The notes: generated by a model not told the origin, from the letters alone. A stretch of 64,000 bases of DNA from Arthrobacter_D sp015752045 (GCF_015752045.1 NZ_JADOUS010000003.1:1-64000), one strand, 5' to 3'; shown: positions 52,043 through 60,691, counted from the first letter of the stretch. Made by a program: numbers and translations.

Positions 52043-52780
52043 CTAGAGCACGTCCGAGAGGAACGCCCTCAGGCGGGGTGTCTGCGCGTCGTCGAAGATC
52101 GCGGCCGGGGGGCCGGATTCCACCACGACACCGCCGTCCATGAACGTCACGGTGTCCGAGACATTGCGTGAGAAGCCCATCTCATGGGTGACCACGACCA
52201 TGGTCATGCCCGCCGTCGCGAGGTCCGCCATGAGCGCCAGGACGCCCTTGACGAGCTCGGGGTCCAGTGCCGAGGTGGCCTCGTCGAAGAACATCACCTC
52301 GGGGTCCATGGCCAGCGCGCGGGCGATCGCGACGCGCTGCTGCTGGCCGCCCGAGAGGTTGCCGGGACGGACGTCGGCCTTGTGCTTCAGTCCCACCAGG
52401 TCCAGCTGGGCGAGGGCCTTGCTCCGCGCCTCGTCCGACGACATTTTCCGCAGCTTGCGCAGGGCCAGCGAGACGTTCTCCAGCACGCTCTTGTGCGGGA
52501 ACAGGTTGAACTGCTGGAACACCATGCCGATGCGGCGGCGCAGCTCGTCCGGGTTGTCCTTCAGGACGGACCGGCCGTCGAGCAGGATGTCCCCCTGGTC
52601 CGGTTCGATCAGCCGGTTCAGGACGCGCAGGAGCGTGGACTTCCCGGACCCGGAGGGGCCGATGACCGACGCCGTCGTGCCCCGTTCCACGTGCAGGTCG
52701 ATGCCGCGCAGCACGTGGTTGGAGCCGAAGGACAGGTGCAGGTTCTTCCCCGTCAGGGTTCCTGATGCTTGTGTGTTCAT
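52043..52780 (-). CDS. Amino acid ABC transporter ATP-binding protein
   Basis: 245 residues of the GlnQ/HisP class: Walker A GPSGSGKST, Q-loop VFQQFNLFPH, signature NLSGGQQQRVAIARAL, Walker B VMFFDEATSALD and switch VVVTHEMGFS. ATG 52780 overlaps the permease stop (ATGA). An upstream in-frame start would lie in the permease gene. Homology alone suggests polar amino acids, but the SAM riboswitch heading the operon points to a sulfur amino acid. Confidence 0.93.
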   Translation of the reverse strand: MNTQASGTLTGKNLHLSFGSNHVLRGIDLHVERGTTASVIGPSGSGKSTLLRVLNRLIEPDQGDILLDGRSVLKDNPDELRRRIGMVFQQFNLFPHKSVLENVSLALRKLRKMSSDEARSKALAQLDLVGLKHKADVRPGNLSGGQQQRVAIARALAMDPEVMFFDEATSALDPELVKGVLALMADLATAGMTMVVVTHEMGFSRNVSDTVTFMDGGVVVESGPPAAIFDDAQTPRLRAFLSDVL

Positions 52781-53541
52781 GCCTTCGCTCCTTCGCCGAT
52801 CGGTGCGGCCAGTTCGTCCGGTTCCGGCTTCGCCGTCTTCCCGACCCGCAGGCGCTGGTCGATGAAGTTGACCAGGTGCGTGAGCGGGATGGTCAGGCAC
52901 AGGTAGAGCACACCGGCGGCGATGAGCGGCGACAGGTTGCCGGTGTTGCTCGCGGCGTCGTTACCCACCCGGAAGAGCTCGCGCTCACTGGCCACGAGGC
53001 CGATGAAGTAGATGAGCGAGGACTCCTTGATGAGCGAGATGAACTGGTTCACCAGGGCGGGCAGCACGCGCCGCACGCCCTGGGGGACCACGACGAGCTG
53101 CATCGACGCGCCGTAGCTGAAGCCCAGGGCGCGCGACGCCTCCAGCTGTCCCTTCTCCACGCTCTGGATCCCGGAGCGGAAGATCTCACCGATGTAGGCC
53201 GAGGCGATCAGCGAGAGGGCGAGGATGCCCAGCGGGTACGGACTGGTGCTGCCCGTGATCTGCCGGAGGATCGGGCCGAGCCCGAGGCCGATGAGCAGGA
53301 TGATCACGACGGCGGGGAGGCCGCGGAAGATGTCCGTGTAGATACGGGCGATCCACCGCAGCACACGGTTGCGTGAGATCCCCATGATGGCGAGGATCAT
53401 CCCGACGATCGTGCCGATGATCCCCGACGCCAGGGCGAGCAGGAGCGTGTTGGGCAGTCCGACGGTCAGCAGGTCCGGCAGGACGGCCGCCATCGCCTCC
53501 CAATCGAAGAAGGTCTTCCCGAGCTGTTCGAGGGCATCCAT
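52777..53541 (-). CDS. Amino acid ABC transporter permease (HisM type)
   Basis: 254 residues with about five helices. Family motif LPNTLLLALASGIIGTIVGM is at the N-terminus, and the EAA-like coupling loop reads LEASRALGFSYGASMQLVVV PQG (EAxxxLG pattern). It probably works as a homodimer, since one permease gene is present. It lies ten bases after the binding-protein stop and overlaps the ATPase start. Confidence 0.93.
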   Translation of the reverse strand: MDALEQLGKTFFDWEAMAAVLPDLLTVGLPNTLLLALASGIIGTIVGMILAIMGISRNRVLRWIARIYTDIFRGLPAVVIILLIGLGLGPILRQITGSTSPYPLGILALSLIASAYIGEIFRSGIQSVEKGQLEASRALGFSYGASMQLVVVPQGVRRVLPALVNQFISLIKESSLIYFIGLVASERELFRVGNDAASNTGNLSPLIAAGVLYLCLTIPLTHLVNFIDQRLRVGKTAKPEPDELAAPIGEGAKA

Positions 53542-53551
53542 GCAGGGACCG

Positions 53552-54466
53552 CTACTTTACTTCCACGGCTTTGCTGCCGGGCTTCCAGTCGGTGGGCGTC
53601 TCGCGCTCCGGGTACCACTCCTGGGTGAGCTCGGTCCAGGTGCCGTCGGCGACCACGGCGTCGAGGCCCGCGTTGAGGGCGTCGATGAGCGGCTGGTTGT
53701 CGCTGTTCACGGCGTACGCGGTGAAGTTCTCGGTGTTGATGATGGTCTCGGCGATCGTGGTGTCGTCGCCGTCCTTCACCTGGCCGGTGGCCTGCTGGGA
53801 GGGGGCCACCCAGGCGTCGACCTGCCCGTTCTTCACGTTCGCGTAGACGGTGTTGTAGTCCGGGAAGCGCACCGGCTCGAGGCCGAGGGTGTTGGAGACG
53901 TAGTCGTCCTGGACGGTGCCCTGGACCACGCCGATGCGGGTGCTCTCGGAGAGGGAGTCGAAGCCCGTGACGGAGGAGCCGTTCTTCGTGACGACGGCCA
54001 TGTAGCCGAAGTCGTAGCCGTTGCTGAAGCCGACGTTCTCGCGGCGCTCGGCGGTGGTGGAGATCGAGGAGGATCCGACGTCGAACTGCTTGTTCTGCAC
54101 CTGGGCGAGGAGTGCGGAGAAGTCCGTGGACGCGAACTCCACCTCGAGGCCCAGCTTGTCGCCGACGGCGCGCAGCAGTTCGTTGTCGTAGCCGGTGAAG
54201 ACGCCATCCTCGAGGAAGATGTTCGGCGGGGCGTCCGAGAGCGTGCCGACGCGCAGGGTGCCGTCGGTGATGAGGCCGAGCTCCGACGTGTCGATCTCGT
54301 CGACCGGCGTGGTGCTCTCGGTCGTGTACTGGTCGAGCGACTGCTGGTCGCTGCCGGCCAGGGCGTCGGTGGTCTCGGTGGGTTCGCTGCTGCCGCTGCC
54401 GCAGGAGACGGTGAGGGCGAGGAAGGGGACGGCGAGTGCCGCGAGGACCTTGCGGGAGATGTTCAT
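53552..54466 (-). CDS. Amino acid ABC transporter substrate-binding lipoprotein
   Basis: 304 residues. The signal peptide ends in LALTVSC (lipobox Cys near residue 22), followed by a Ser/Thr-rich linker and an SBP family 3 domain (GTLRVGTLSDAPPNIFLEDG, VGDKLGLEVEFASTDFSALL, IGVVQGTVQDDYV). AAGGACACC precedes ATG 54466; the frame is open to 54535 without support. It captures the substrate outside the membrane. The ligand is probably methionine, cystine or a derivative, given the riboswitch (inference). Confidence 0.9.
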   Translation of the reverse strand: MNISRKVLAALAVPFLALTVSCGSGSSEPTETTDALAGSDQQSLDQYTTESTTPVDEIDTSELGLITDGTLRVGTLSDAPPNIFLEDGVFTGYDNELLRAVGDKLGLEVEFASTDFSALLAQVQNKQFDVGSSSISTTAERRENVGFSNGYDFGYMAVVTKNGSSVTGFDSLSESTRIGVVQGTVQDDYVSNTLGLEPVRFPDYNTVYANVKNGQVDAWVAPSQQATGQVKDGDDTTIAETIINTENFTAYAVNSDNQPLIDALNAGLDAVVADGTWTELTQEWYPERETPTDWKPGSKAVEVK

Positions 54467-54672
54467 GGTGTCCTTCGAAGTGCCGGCCCGGATGGGGGCG
54501 CGGGAAACGGGGGTGGTGCTGGGACGCCGGGTCACGGCGAGGAAGAAGACAGGCTGCTGGGTGACACGCTCACTGTTCTGGGCTGTGCGCAGGTGCGGTT
54601 GCTGTCACCGGGGTTGGATCGGGACAGGCCGCACGACGCCGTACTTGCCAACCGGGGGACTTGTCCCGGCGG

Positions 54673-54756
54673 CCGAATCTTCACCTGGAGCACCCCACTA
54701 CGGGAGAGGGTTGCTGTCCAGCCGGCCAGGGCCGAGGGCTGGAACTCTTGATTGCA
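54673..54756 (-). ncRNA. SAM riboswitch (SAM-I/IV type)
   Basis: Read on the minus strand: GCAATCAAGAGTTCCAGC, then GGCCCTGGCC, GGACAGCAACCCTCTCC, GTGGGGTGCTCCAGGTGA and AGATTCGG. The ATCAAGAG, GCAACCCTC, GTGGGGTGCTCCAGGTGA blocks and the closing AATC/GATT helix are the actinobacterial SAM-I/IV layout. It lies about 200 bp before the binding-protein gene; CCGGG/CCCGG pairing just after it may form the expression platform. The rest of the 54467-54861 gap shows nothing else identifiable. Confidence 0.85.
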
Positions 54757-54861
54757 GGCAAAACGCTAGGGCAGCAGGAAGCGCCGGGTCAAAACGGGAA
54801 GGGCCGGAATGCGACGCTTGACGTAGCAGAAGGGTCCCAGGGGGCCTATTTGTGGCGGAGA

Positions 54862-55740
54862 TTACACGAAGCGGTCCACCAGGTCGGTGAGTTCCGCGGT
54901 CAGCGCGCTCGAGGTGCGGAGCTCCTGGCCGTCCAGGGAGAGCACCGGCGCGAGGAGCCGGATGCTCGAGATCAGCCACACGGCGTCGGCCTCGAGCAGG
55001 TGGTGCGGTTCCAGCGGTCCGTAGCCGAGCTCCCACCCCTGCTCCTTCGCAGCGGCGAACAGCGCGCTCTGCGAGGTGCCCGCGAGGATCCCGCTCTCGA
55101 GCTGGGGTGTGAGGAGGGTCTTCCGGCCGTCGCGGTCGTAGGCGAGGAGCACGGTCGACGTCGGCCCTTCCAGCACCTTGCCGTCGGAGGAGGTGAAGAT
55201 GACGTCGTCGGCCCCGTGCGCCTTCGCGTACCGGACGGCGGCCATGTTGACGGCGTAGGAGAGGGTCTTGGCGCCCATGAGCAGCCAGGGTGCACGCTGG
55301 GCGACCGTGCTGTCGTACCCGCGCTCCAGGAAGAGGACGTTCAGGCCCGTCTCGCGCTGCCGCAGCGTGGCTTCCGGTACGCGGGCCACCTGGACCCAGG
55401 CGGTGGCGCGCCCGGCGCCCTCCACCCCGCGTGTGGCGATCAGCTTGACGACGGCGTCCTGCCGGCCCGGTTCCGCGGCCGCGAACTCGCGCAGGCCCGT
55501 GCGGATCGCGCGGCTCCACGCCTCGGCGTCCGGCACGGTGAGGTCCAGGGCCGCGGCCGACGACGCGAGGCGCGCCAGGTGGGCCTGCTCCTTGCGGGGA
55601 GCTCCGTCGACGGCGAGCAGGGACTCGAAGAGGCCGTCGCCGCGGGTGGCGCCGAGGTCGGTGGCCATCAGCTGGGGCTGGGACGCGTCGACGACCCTGC
55701 CGTCGTCGTGGGCCGGGTCGAGGAACACGAGAACAGTCAT
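54862..55740 (-). CDS. pabC: Aminotransferase class IV, probable aminodeoxychorismate lyase
   Basis: 292 residues, PLP-dependent fold type IV. The Lys that would bind PLP lies in LLMGAKTLSYAVNMAAVRYA; the family motif VIFTSSDGKVLEGPTSTVLL and the PLP-phosphate loop TPQLESGILAGTSQSAL are intact. It makes p-aminobenzoate and pyruvate from aminodeoxychorismate for folate, supported by the PabB gene directly upstream in the same orientation. TACGCT seven bases before ATG 55740 indicates a leaderless start. Confidence 0.85.
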   Translation of the reverse strand: MTVLVFLDPAHDDGRVVDASQPQLMATDLGATRGDGLFESLLAVDGAPRKEQAHLARLASSAAALDLTVPDAEAWSRAIRTGLREFAAAEPGRQDAVVKLIATRGVEGAGRATAWVQVARVPEATLRQRETGLNVLFLERGYDSTVAQRAPWLLMGAKTLSYAVNMAAVRYAKAHGADDVIFTSSDGKVLEGPTSTVLLAYDRDGRKTLLTPQLESGILAGTSQSALFAAAKEQGWELGYGPLEPHHLLEADAVWLISSIRLLAPVLSLDGQELRTSSALTAELTDLVDRFV

Positions 55741-55787
55741 GGGCCACAGCGTATCCGCTCGGCACCGGCGGAGGGCCTGAAGGAAAG

Positions 55788-55821
55788 GGAGGCCGGGCCG
55801 CATGCGTGCGGCCCGGCCTCC
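55788..55821 (-). terminator. Intrinsic terminator after the kinase-pabB gene
   Basis: GGAGGCCGGGCCGC (55788-55801) pairs perfectly with GCGGCCCGGCCTCC (55808-55821), 14 bp. It lies 14 bp past the kinase-pabB stop and just upstream of the pabC -10 box, so pabC is transcribed separately. Confidence 0.85.
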
Positions 55822-55834
55822 GGGGCGGGATCAG

Positions 55835-58114
55835 TTACTCCTGATCGCTGTCCTGTGCATAATCCTCGGCCTTGTCGGCCATGTCACCAGTGTCCGCCAT
55901 AGAGTCGGCTTTCAGTCGAACCGGTCCGCGGCCCGCCGTGGGCTGCCGCGGTCTGACCCGTTCATCGTCCACCTGCGGGAGGTGCCGCGGTACCGGCAGG
56001 ATCCGGTTGACATCCGCTCCTGAGGAGGGGTGACGGGCGGGCTCCGTGGCGGGCGCCGTGCGGGGCACGTCGGGGACATCGGCCGGGAACTCGGACCCCA
56101 GGGCCGACAGCACCCCGCGTGTCTTCGTCCGGACCTCGGCCCACTCCTCGGCGGGGTCCGAGTCGGCGGTGATCGCCCCGCCGACGCCCAGGGCGAGGTG
56201 CGTGGTATCGCCGTCGTCCGCCAGCACGAGGGTGCGGATGACGACGGCGAGATCCGTGGCGCCGGTCAGGCTGAAGTACCCGGCGGCGCCCGAGTAGGGG
56301 CCGCGCGGACCCTCCTCGAGGCGGTCGAGGATGGCCATGGTGCTGATCTTCGGCGCGCCCGTCATCGAGCCGGCAGGGAACGCGGACCCGATCACCCCGG
56401 CGCGCGCGCTGCCCGGCCGCAGCCGGGCGTCGATGGTGCTCACCATCTGGTGGACGGTGGCGTAGGACTCGATGGCGCACAGCCGGCTGACGGTGACCGA
56501 GCCCGGGACCGCGTGGTGCGAGAGGTCGTTGCGGAGCAGGTCCACGATCATGATGTTCTCCGCGCGGTCCTTCGCGGAGTTCCGGAGGTCCTCGAGCAGG
56601 GCGGCGTCCTCCGCCGGGTCCGCCGAACGGCCGCGCGTGCCCTTGATGGGCTCCGCCCGCATGAGGCCGTCCTGCGTGAGCTGGAGGAAGCGCTCGGGGG
56701 AGGTGCTGGCGACGGCGAAGCCGGGAAAGCGGAGGTAGTGCGCGAAGGGTGCCGGACTCGCGGCGCGGAGGCGGAGATACGTCGCCAGCGGATCGAGGCG
56801 CTCCACGCGGGCCGACAGCGATGTCGTCAGGCAGACCTCGTAGGTGTTGCCGTCGGCGATCTCGGCCTGCGCGCGGCGGGTCTTCGCGAGGTACTCCTCG
56901 CGGGAATCCCGGGCAACGAAGCGGGGCGCCGGGGGCGGGGGCGACGGCGCGGCGAGGGGCGCGGCCCCGACGGCGCGGCGGGCCCTCCCCAGCCAGTCCT
57001 CACGGCCGGGGTCGCGGCGCCCGTCCGCGAGCGTGAGCAGGAAGACGGCCTCCTGGGCATGGTCCACGACGACGGCGCGGCCCGCGAAGACCAGCGCGGC
57101 GTCCGGGAGGGCGTCGGCCGGGGTCGGCACGGAGGCGCCGCCCGTCTCCCGCTTGAGCTCGTAGCCGAGGTACCCCAGCCAACCCAGTCCGAACCCGCAG
57201 GCGAACCCGTCCGGGGTGCGGACCGCGCGGCGCCCCCAGACGTCGTCGAGCCAGCGGAAGAAGGGCTCGCGGATGCGCGTGGTGACCGCGCCGGCGGTGA
57301 TCTCCGTGGTGCCGTCCCGGTGCAGGGCCTGCTGCCCGAAGTCGCCTGACGCGTCCGCCAGGATGCTGAAGCGGCTGCGCCCGTCCGGCAGGGGCGTCGT
57401 GGTCCCGGCGTCGGAACTGTCCAGCCAGACCGCCGCGGGGGCCGCGCCGTACAGGGTCGAGAACAGCGCCGCGGTGTCCGGCGCCGCCTCGATGCGCTCG
57501 CAGTCCAGCCGGAGTCCGCGCCGTCCCGCACGCTCCGGCGCGAGCAGGATCGCGCACGCAGGCAGCCCCGTGAGCGCCAGGCGGACGGCCTGCGGCGAGG
57601 GGACCCCGCGGTGGCCCTGCACGACGACGTCGGCGGCCGCGGCGGGATCGTCGCCCGCCAGCCAGGCGTCCTCCTGGTCCGCCCAGCGATGCCAGAAGGG
57701 CGCATAGGCCTCGCCGTCGCGCTCGATCGCGGTCCGGTGCCGGATCCCGGCATCCGCCTCGATCCAGATCACCGCGTCGAGGTGGGGCCGTGCGGCGGCG
57801 GCCGCCGCGCCCACCCCTTCCAGGAGCACGATCTCGGCCGCCGCCGTGGTCCGCTCGGCGCCGTCCTGCCCGCGGTCCCAGTCCCAGGCGTTCCAGTGCG
57901 CCGGCCGCCCGGCGTGCAGGGGGCGGAGGACGCGCTCCACGTAGCGGCCGATGCCGTCGTCGAGCCCGTCCCAGCCCGGGTAGATGTCCTCGAGGTGGAA
58001 GAGGCTGACGCTGTGGTGCTCCCGGAGGAGGGCGGCGAGTTCGACGGCGAGGGTGGTCTTCCCCGCCCCGGATCGCCCGTCGACGGCGATGAGCAGGGGT
58101 GCGTCGGCCGGCAC
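55835..58114 (-). CDS. pabB: P-loop kinase-like domain fused to aminodeoxychorismate synthase component I
   Basis: 759 residues. Residues 1-175 form a uridine kinase-like P-loop domain (AVDGRSGAGKTTLAVELAAL; FHLEDIYPGWDGLDDG; LLEGVGAAAAAARPHLDAVI). Residues 230-680 are PabB: EPIKGTRGRSADPAEDAALL, FPAGSMTGAPKISTMAILDR and YSGAAGYFSLTG are chorismate-enzyme motifs. A disordered tail of about 75 residues ends in an acidic stretch. PabB converts chorismate plus ammonia to aminodeoxychorismate; the PabA glutaminase is not fused or adjacent. The GTG start lies three bases after the LysE stop. The kinase substrate is unknown. Confidence 0.85.
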   Translation of the reverse strand: MPADAPLLIAVDGRSGAGKTTLAVELAALLREHHSVSLFHLEDIYPGWDGLDDGIGRYVERVLRPLHAGRPAHWNAWDWDRGQDGAERTTAAAEIVLLEGVGAAAAAARPHLDAVIWIEADAGIRHRTAIERDGEAYAPFWHRWADQEDAWLAGDDPAAAADVVVQGHRGVPSPQAVRLALTGLPACAILLAPERAGRRGLRLDCERIEAAPDTAALFSTLYGAAPAAVWLDSSDAGTTTPLPDGRSRFSILADASGDFGQQALHRDGTTEITAGAVTTRIREPFFRWLDDVWGRRAVRTPDGFACGFGLGWLGYLGYELKRETGGASVPTPADALPDAALVFAGRAVVVDHAQEAVFLLTLADGRRDPGREDWLGRARRAVGAAPLAAPSPPPPAPRFVARDSREEYLAKTRRAQAEIADGNTYEVCLTTSLSARVERLDPLATYLRLRAASPAPFAHYLRFPGFAVASTSPERFLQLTQDGLMRAEPIKGTRGRSADPAEDAALLEDLRNSAKDRAENIMIVDLLRNDLSHHAVPGSVTVSRLCAIESYATVHQMVSTIDARLRPGSARAGVIGSAFPAGSMTGAPKISTMAILDRLEEGPRGPYSGAAGYFSLTGATDLAVVIRTLVLADDGDTTHLALGVGGAITADSDPAEEWAEVRTKTRGVLSALGSEFPADVPDVPRTAPATEPARHPSSGADVNRILPVPRHLPQVDDERVRPRQPTAGRGPVRLKADSMADTGDMADKAEDYAQDSDQE

Positions 58115-58117
58115 GGA

Positions 58118-58735
58118 TCAGGCCACGGCGAGCAGGGCGCCGACGCCCACGAAGAGCGAGCCGAAGGTCCGGTTGAAGATGACCTGGCCGCGGTCGTCCT
58201 GCGTGAACCGCCGGAACGAGCGGGCGGCGCCGGCGTAGAAGAACCACATGACGAGCACGTCGATGACGACGACGGTCACGGCCAGGACCGCGTACTGGCC
58301 CAGCAGCGGGCGGTCCGGGCGGATGAACTGCGGGATCAGGGCGAGGAAGAAGACGATGGCCTTCGGATTGAGCAGGTTCACCCAGAGGCCGCGGCGGACC
58401 ATCGAGAGCGCGCCCTCGTTGACCTGCCGGTCACGGACCTCACTGTGCTCGGGTTTCTGCAGGAACTTCCGCACGCCCAGGTAGACCAGGTACGCGGCGC
58501 CGGTGTACCGGATGAGGTTGAACGCCAGCGGCGAGTTGGTCACGAGCAGTCCGACGCCCGCCGCGGCGACACCGATGTGCACGAGGAGGGCCGCCTGCTG
58601 GCCGAGGATCCCCCAGATGGAACGGCGGAAGCCGACCGTCAGCGCGTTGCTCATGGTGTTCACCGCGCCCGCCCCGGGCACGAAGCTGATGAGCGTTCCG
58701 GCGCCGAGCAGCGCCAGCCAGAGGGAGGGATTCAC
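58118..58735 (-). CDS. LysE/RhtB-family amino acid exporter
   Basis: 205 residues with about six helices and the family motif FVPGAGAVNTMSNALTVGFR (the GPGP-like region is altered to GAGA), plus KFLQKPEHSE and WVNLLNPKAIVFFLALIPQF. It probably exports an amino acid or homoserine lactone-like solute. TACCAT six bases before GTG 58735 supports a leaderless GTG start. It lies three bases before the kinase-pabB gene. Confidence 0.88.
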   Translation of the reverse strand: MNPSLWLALLGAGTLISFVPGAGAVNTMSNALTVGFRRSIWGILGQQAALLVHIGVAAAGVGLLVTNSPLAFNLIRYTGAAYLVYLGVRKFLQKPEHSEVRDRQVNEGALSMVRRGLWVNLLNPKAIVFFLALIPQFIRPDRPLLGQYAVLAVTVVVIDVLVMWFFYAGAARSFRRFTQDDRGQVIFNRTFGSLFVGVGALLAVA

Positions 58736-58774
58736 CCGTTCATGGTAAGCATTGCCGGTCGGGGCGGAGGAACG

Positions 58775-59269
58775 TCAGGCGTCGAGTTCGTTGCGCACGA
58801 ACCGGACGACGCCCTCCACTGCGCCGTGGACCATCCGCCAGGTGGCCTCGAAGTCGCTGGCGTCGCCGTACCAGGGGTCGTAGATCCCCAGATCCTCGAG
58901 GTCGGCGTCCGTCGTGGACGGGTCGAACTCGCGCAGGAGGTGGATCCGGTCCCGGGCCTCACCGTCCGGCGCATCCCGGCGCAGCTCGCGGTAGTGGTCC
59001 AGGTCCAGGGCGAGGATGAGGTCCCGCTCGCGGTACCAGACGGCCTCGAAGCGCCGGGCACGGTGCAGGTGGCTCTCGATGCCGAGCTCCGCCAGCTTCG
59101 CCGCCGCACGCTCGTCGATCGGCTGGCCGGCCTCCCAGTCGGTGGTCCCCGCGGAATCGACGGCGACGTGCTGCTGCAGTCCCGCCTGCGCGAAGGCATG
59201 CGCGAGCATGAGCTCTGCCATGGGCGAACGGCAGATGTTGCCCGTGCAGACGGTGACGATGCGGTACAT
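58775..59269 (-). CDS. Low-molecular-weight protein-tyrosine phosphatase
   Basis: 164 residues. P-loop VCTGNICRSPMAE at residues 7-19 (catalytic Cys8, Arg14; usual CxxxxxR with Asn/Ile), and the general-acid Asp in IYDPWYGDASDF. It is a cytoplasmic enzyme that removes phosphate from tyrosine in proteins or acts with BY-kinases of capsule synthesis; no such kinase is nearby. TAAGCT six bases before ATG 59269 implies a leaderless transcript. Confidence 0.93.
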   Translation of the reverse strand: MYRIVTVCTGNICRSPMAELMLAHAFAQAGLQQHVAVDSAGTTDWEAGQPIDERAAAKLAELGIESHLHRARRFEAVWYRERDLILALDLDHYRELRRDAPDGEARDRIHLLREFDPSTTDADLEDLGIYDPWYGDASDFEATWRMVHGAVEGVVRFVRNELDA

Positions 59270-59293
59270 CCCGCCAGCTTATCGGCGGTCGGG

Positions 59294-60091
59294 TCAGGCG
59301 CGCGCGAGGATCTCGACGCTCGGCAGGAGGAACACGCCGTCGTCCGCGCGCCCCCACCTGCGCCACCCTTCGGCCAGGCGCTGCAGGGTCTGCCGGTCGG
59401 CGAGGCCGCGCTCGATGGTCTGCTCCGCGAAGGCCGAGTGCTCCACGCGCTCGGCCCAGGATTCGGCGTGCCCGCGCCGGTCCTCGGCGGCGGCGTACAC
59501 CCAGCTCGACGACGACACCTCGACGTCCGCGAAACCGGCCTCGGCCGCCCACGCGGGGAGGCGCCGCCCGGCGTCGGGCTCGCCGCCGTTCCCGCGCGCC
59601 AGCCGGCCGTAGAGGTCCCGCCACTCGTCGAGCTCGCCGACCGCGGGGTACCAGGTCATCGCGCCGAAGTCCGCCTCGCGGGCGGCCACGATGCCGCCCG
59701 GGCGCACGACGCGCCGCATCTCCCGCAGCGCGGCCACCGGATCCGCGAGGTGCTGCAGCAGCTGGTGTGCGTGCACGACGTCGAACGACTCGTCGGGGAA
59801 GTCGAGGTCGTACACGTTGCCCTCGCGGAACTCCACGTTGGCCACGTCCGCGTGGGCGGCCGTGGCCTGCGCGACGACGTCGGCCGACCGGTCGAGGCCG
59901 GTCACCGACCCCGGGGCCAGGAGATCGGCGAACCCGGCGGTGATGCTGCCCGGTCCGCACCCGATGTCGAGCAGCTCCATGCCGGTCTCGAGGAGCGGCT
60001 CGAGGTAGGCGGCCGACGACGCGACCGTGCGCATCGCATGCGCGGCCGTCACGCTCGGGTGGTGTCCATGGGAGTAGACCTCGTCGTTCAT
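59294..60091 (-). CDS. SAM-dependent methyltransferase, UbiE/class I
   Basis: 265 residues with a class I Rossmann fold. SAM motif I is LLDIGCGPGSITAGFADLL, motif II LDRSADVVAQATAAH, motif III NVYDLDFPDESFDVVHAHQL, and the post-motif is LREMRRVVRPGGIVAAREAD. It methylates an unknown small molecule. ATG 60091 is chosen because TAGCCT lies seven bases upstream; an in-frame start at 60121 lies in the 3' end of the MarR gene region. The next gene upstream (MarR) stops 10 bp away. Confidence 0.88.
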   Translation of the reverse strand: MNDEVYSHGHHPSVTAAHAMRTVASSAAYLEPLLETGMELLDIGCGPGSITAGFADLLAPGSVTGLDRSADVVAQATAAHADVANVEFREGNVYDLDFPDESFDVVHAHQLLQHLADPVAALREMRRVVRPGGIVAAREADFGAMTWYPAVGELDEWRDLYGRLARGNGGEPDAGRRLPAWAAEAGFADVEVSSSSWVYAAAEDRRGHAESWAERVEHSAFAEQTIERGLADRQTLQRLAEGWRRWGRADDGVFLLPSVEILARA

Positions 60092-60101
60092 GCTTGGAAG
60101 G

Positions 60102-60590
60102 CTAACCGGCGGGCCGGTCACCAGCCAGCCCGACGCCGTCCCGCGCGTCGTCCTTCGCGGCGACCGTGGCGTCGGTGATCCTCTGCATCATGTCGCGCAG
60201 CAGGGTCAGTTCCTCCTCCGTGTACCGGTCGAGGACGCCGTTGAGGTGGCGGGCGAGCGGGGCGAACAGCATCGCGCCGGTGCTGCGTGCCTTGTCGGTC
60301 ATCTGCAGGTGGACCTGCCGCCGGTCCACCTCGCTGCGCCGCCGGGTGACGTGGCCGGCGGAATCGAGGCGGTCGACCAGGGCCGTGGTGGCCGGTGAGC
60401 TCAGGTTGAGCTCCTCGCGGAGCAGGCCGGGGGTGACGGTGAGGCCGGCCTGGGCGGCACCCATCATGATGCTCAGGGCGTGGAGATCGGTGCGGTACAG
60501 GCTGTCGCGCTCACTGGCGGCCTCCACGTAGCGCTCGGTCTCGATGGTGAACTGCCGCATGAGTGCCATGAGCTCGTCCCTCGTGGCCAT
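60102..60590 (-). CDS. MarR-family transcriptional regulator
   Basis: 162 residues: winged-helix with LLREELNLSSPATTALVDRL (recognition helix), SAGHVTRRRSEVDRRQVHLQ (wing, DRR motif) and dimerisation helices at both ends. It is probably the repressor of the divergent MMPL exporter gene, 101 bp away across a shared palindrome. AGGAGGCGAGG precedes ATG 60590. Confidence 0.9.
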   Translation of the reverse strand: MATRDELMALMRQFTIETERYVEAASERDSLYRTDLHALSIMMGAAQAGLTVTPGLLREELNLSSPATTALVDRLDSAGHVTRRRSEVDRRQVHLQMTDKARSTGAMLFAPLARHLNGVLDRYTEEELTLLRDMMQRITDATVAAKDDARDGVGLAGDRPAG

Positions 60591-60633
60591 GGATCCTCGC
60601 CTCCTGTCCCTCCCAGTTTAAGCCGGTTCAGAT

Positions 60634-60654
60634 TATCTCCATCATAGATATACT
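60634..60654. promoter_or_regulatory. MarR operator overlapping the MMPL promoter
   Basis: TATCT (60634-60638) and AGATA (60646-60650) form an inverted repeat with a 7-bp spacer. The second arm runs into TATACT (60649-60654), a good -10 box for the MMPL gene, with TTCAGA (60627-60632) as a possible -35. A repressor bound here would block the promoter. Confidence 0.55.
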
Positions 60655-60691
60655 TTGTTGCAGAGAGAATCCGAGAGAGGCGTGGAGTGCG

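Noticed and set aside
52043..54466. Glutamine transporter GlnHPQ as the name of the ABC operon
   Set aside because: Homology to polar amino acid transporters is generic, and the SAM riboswitch argues for a sulfur amino acid cargo.
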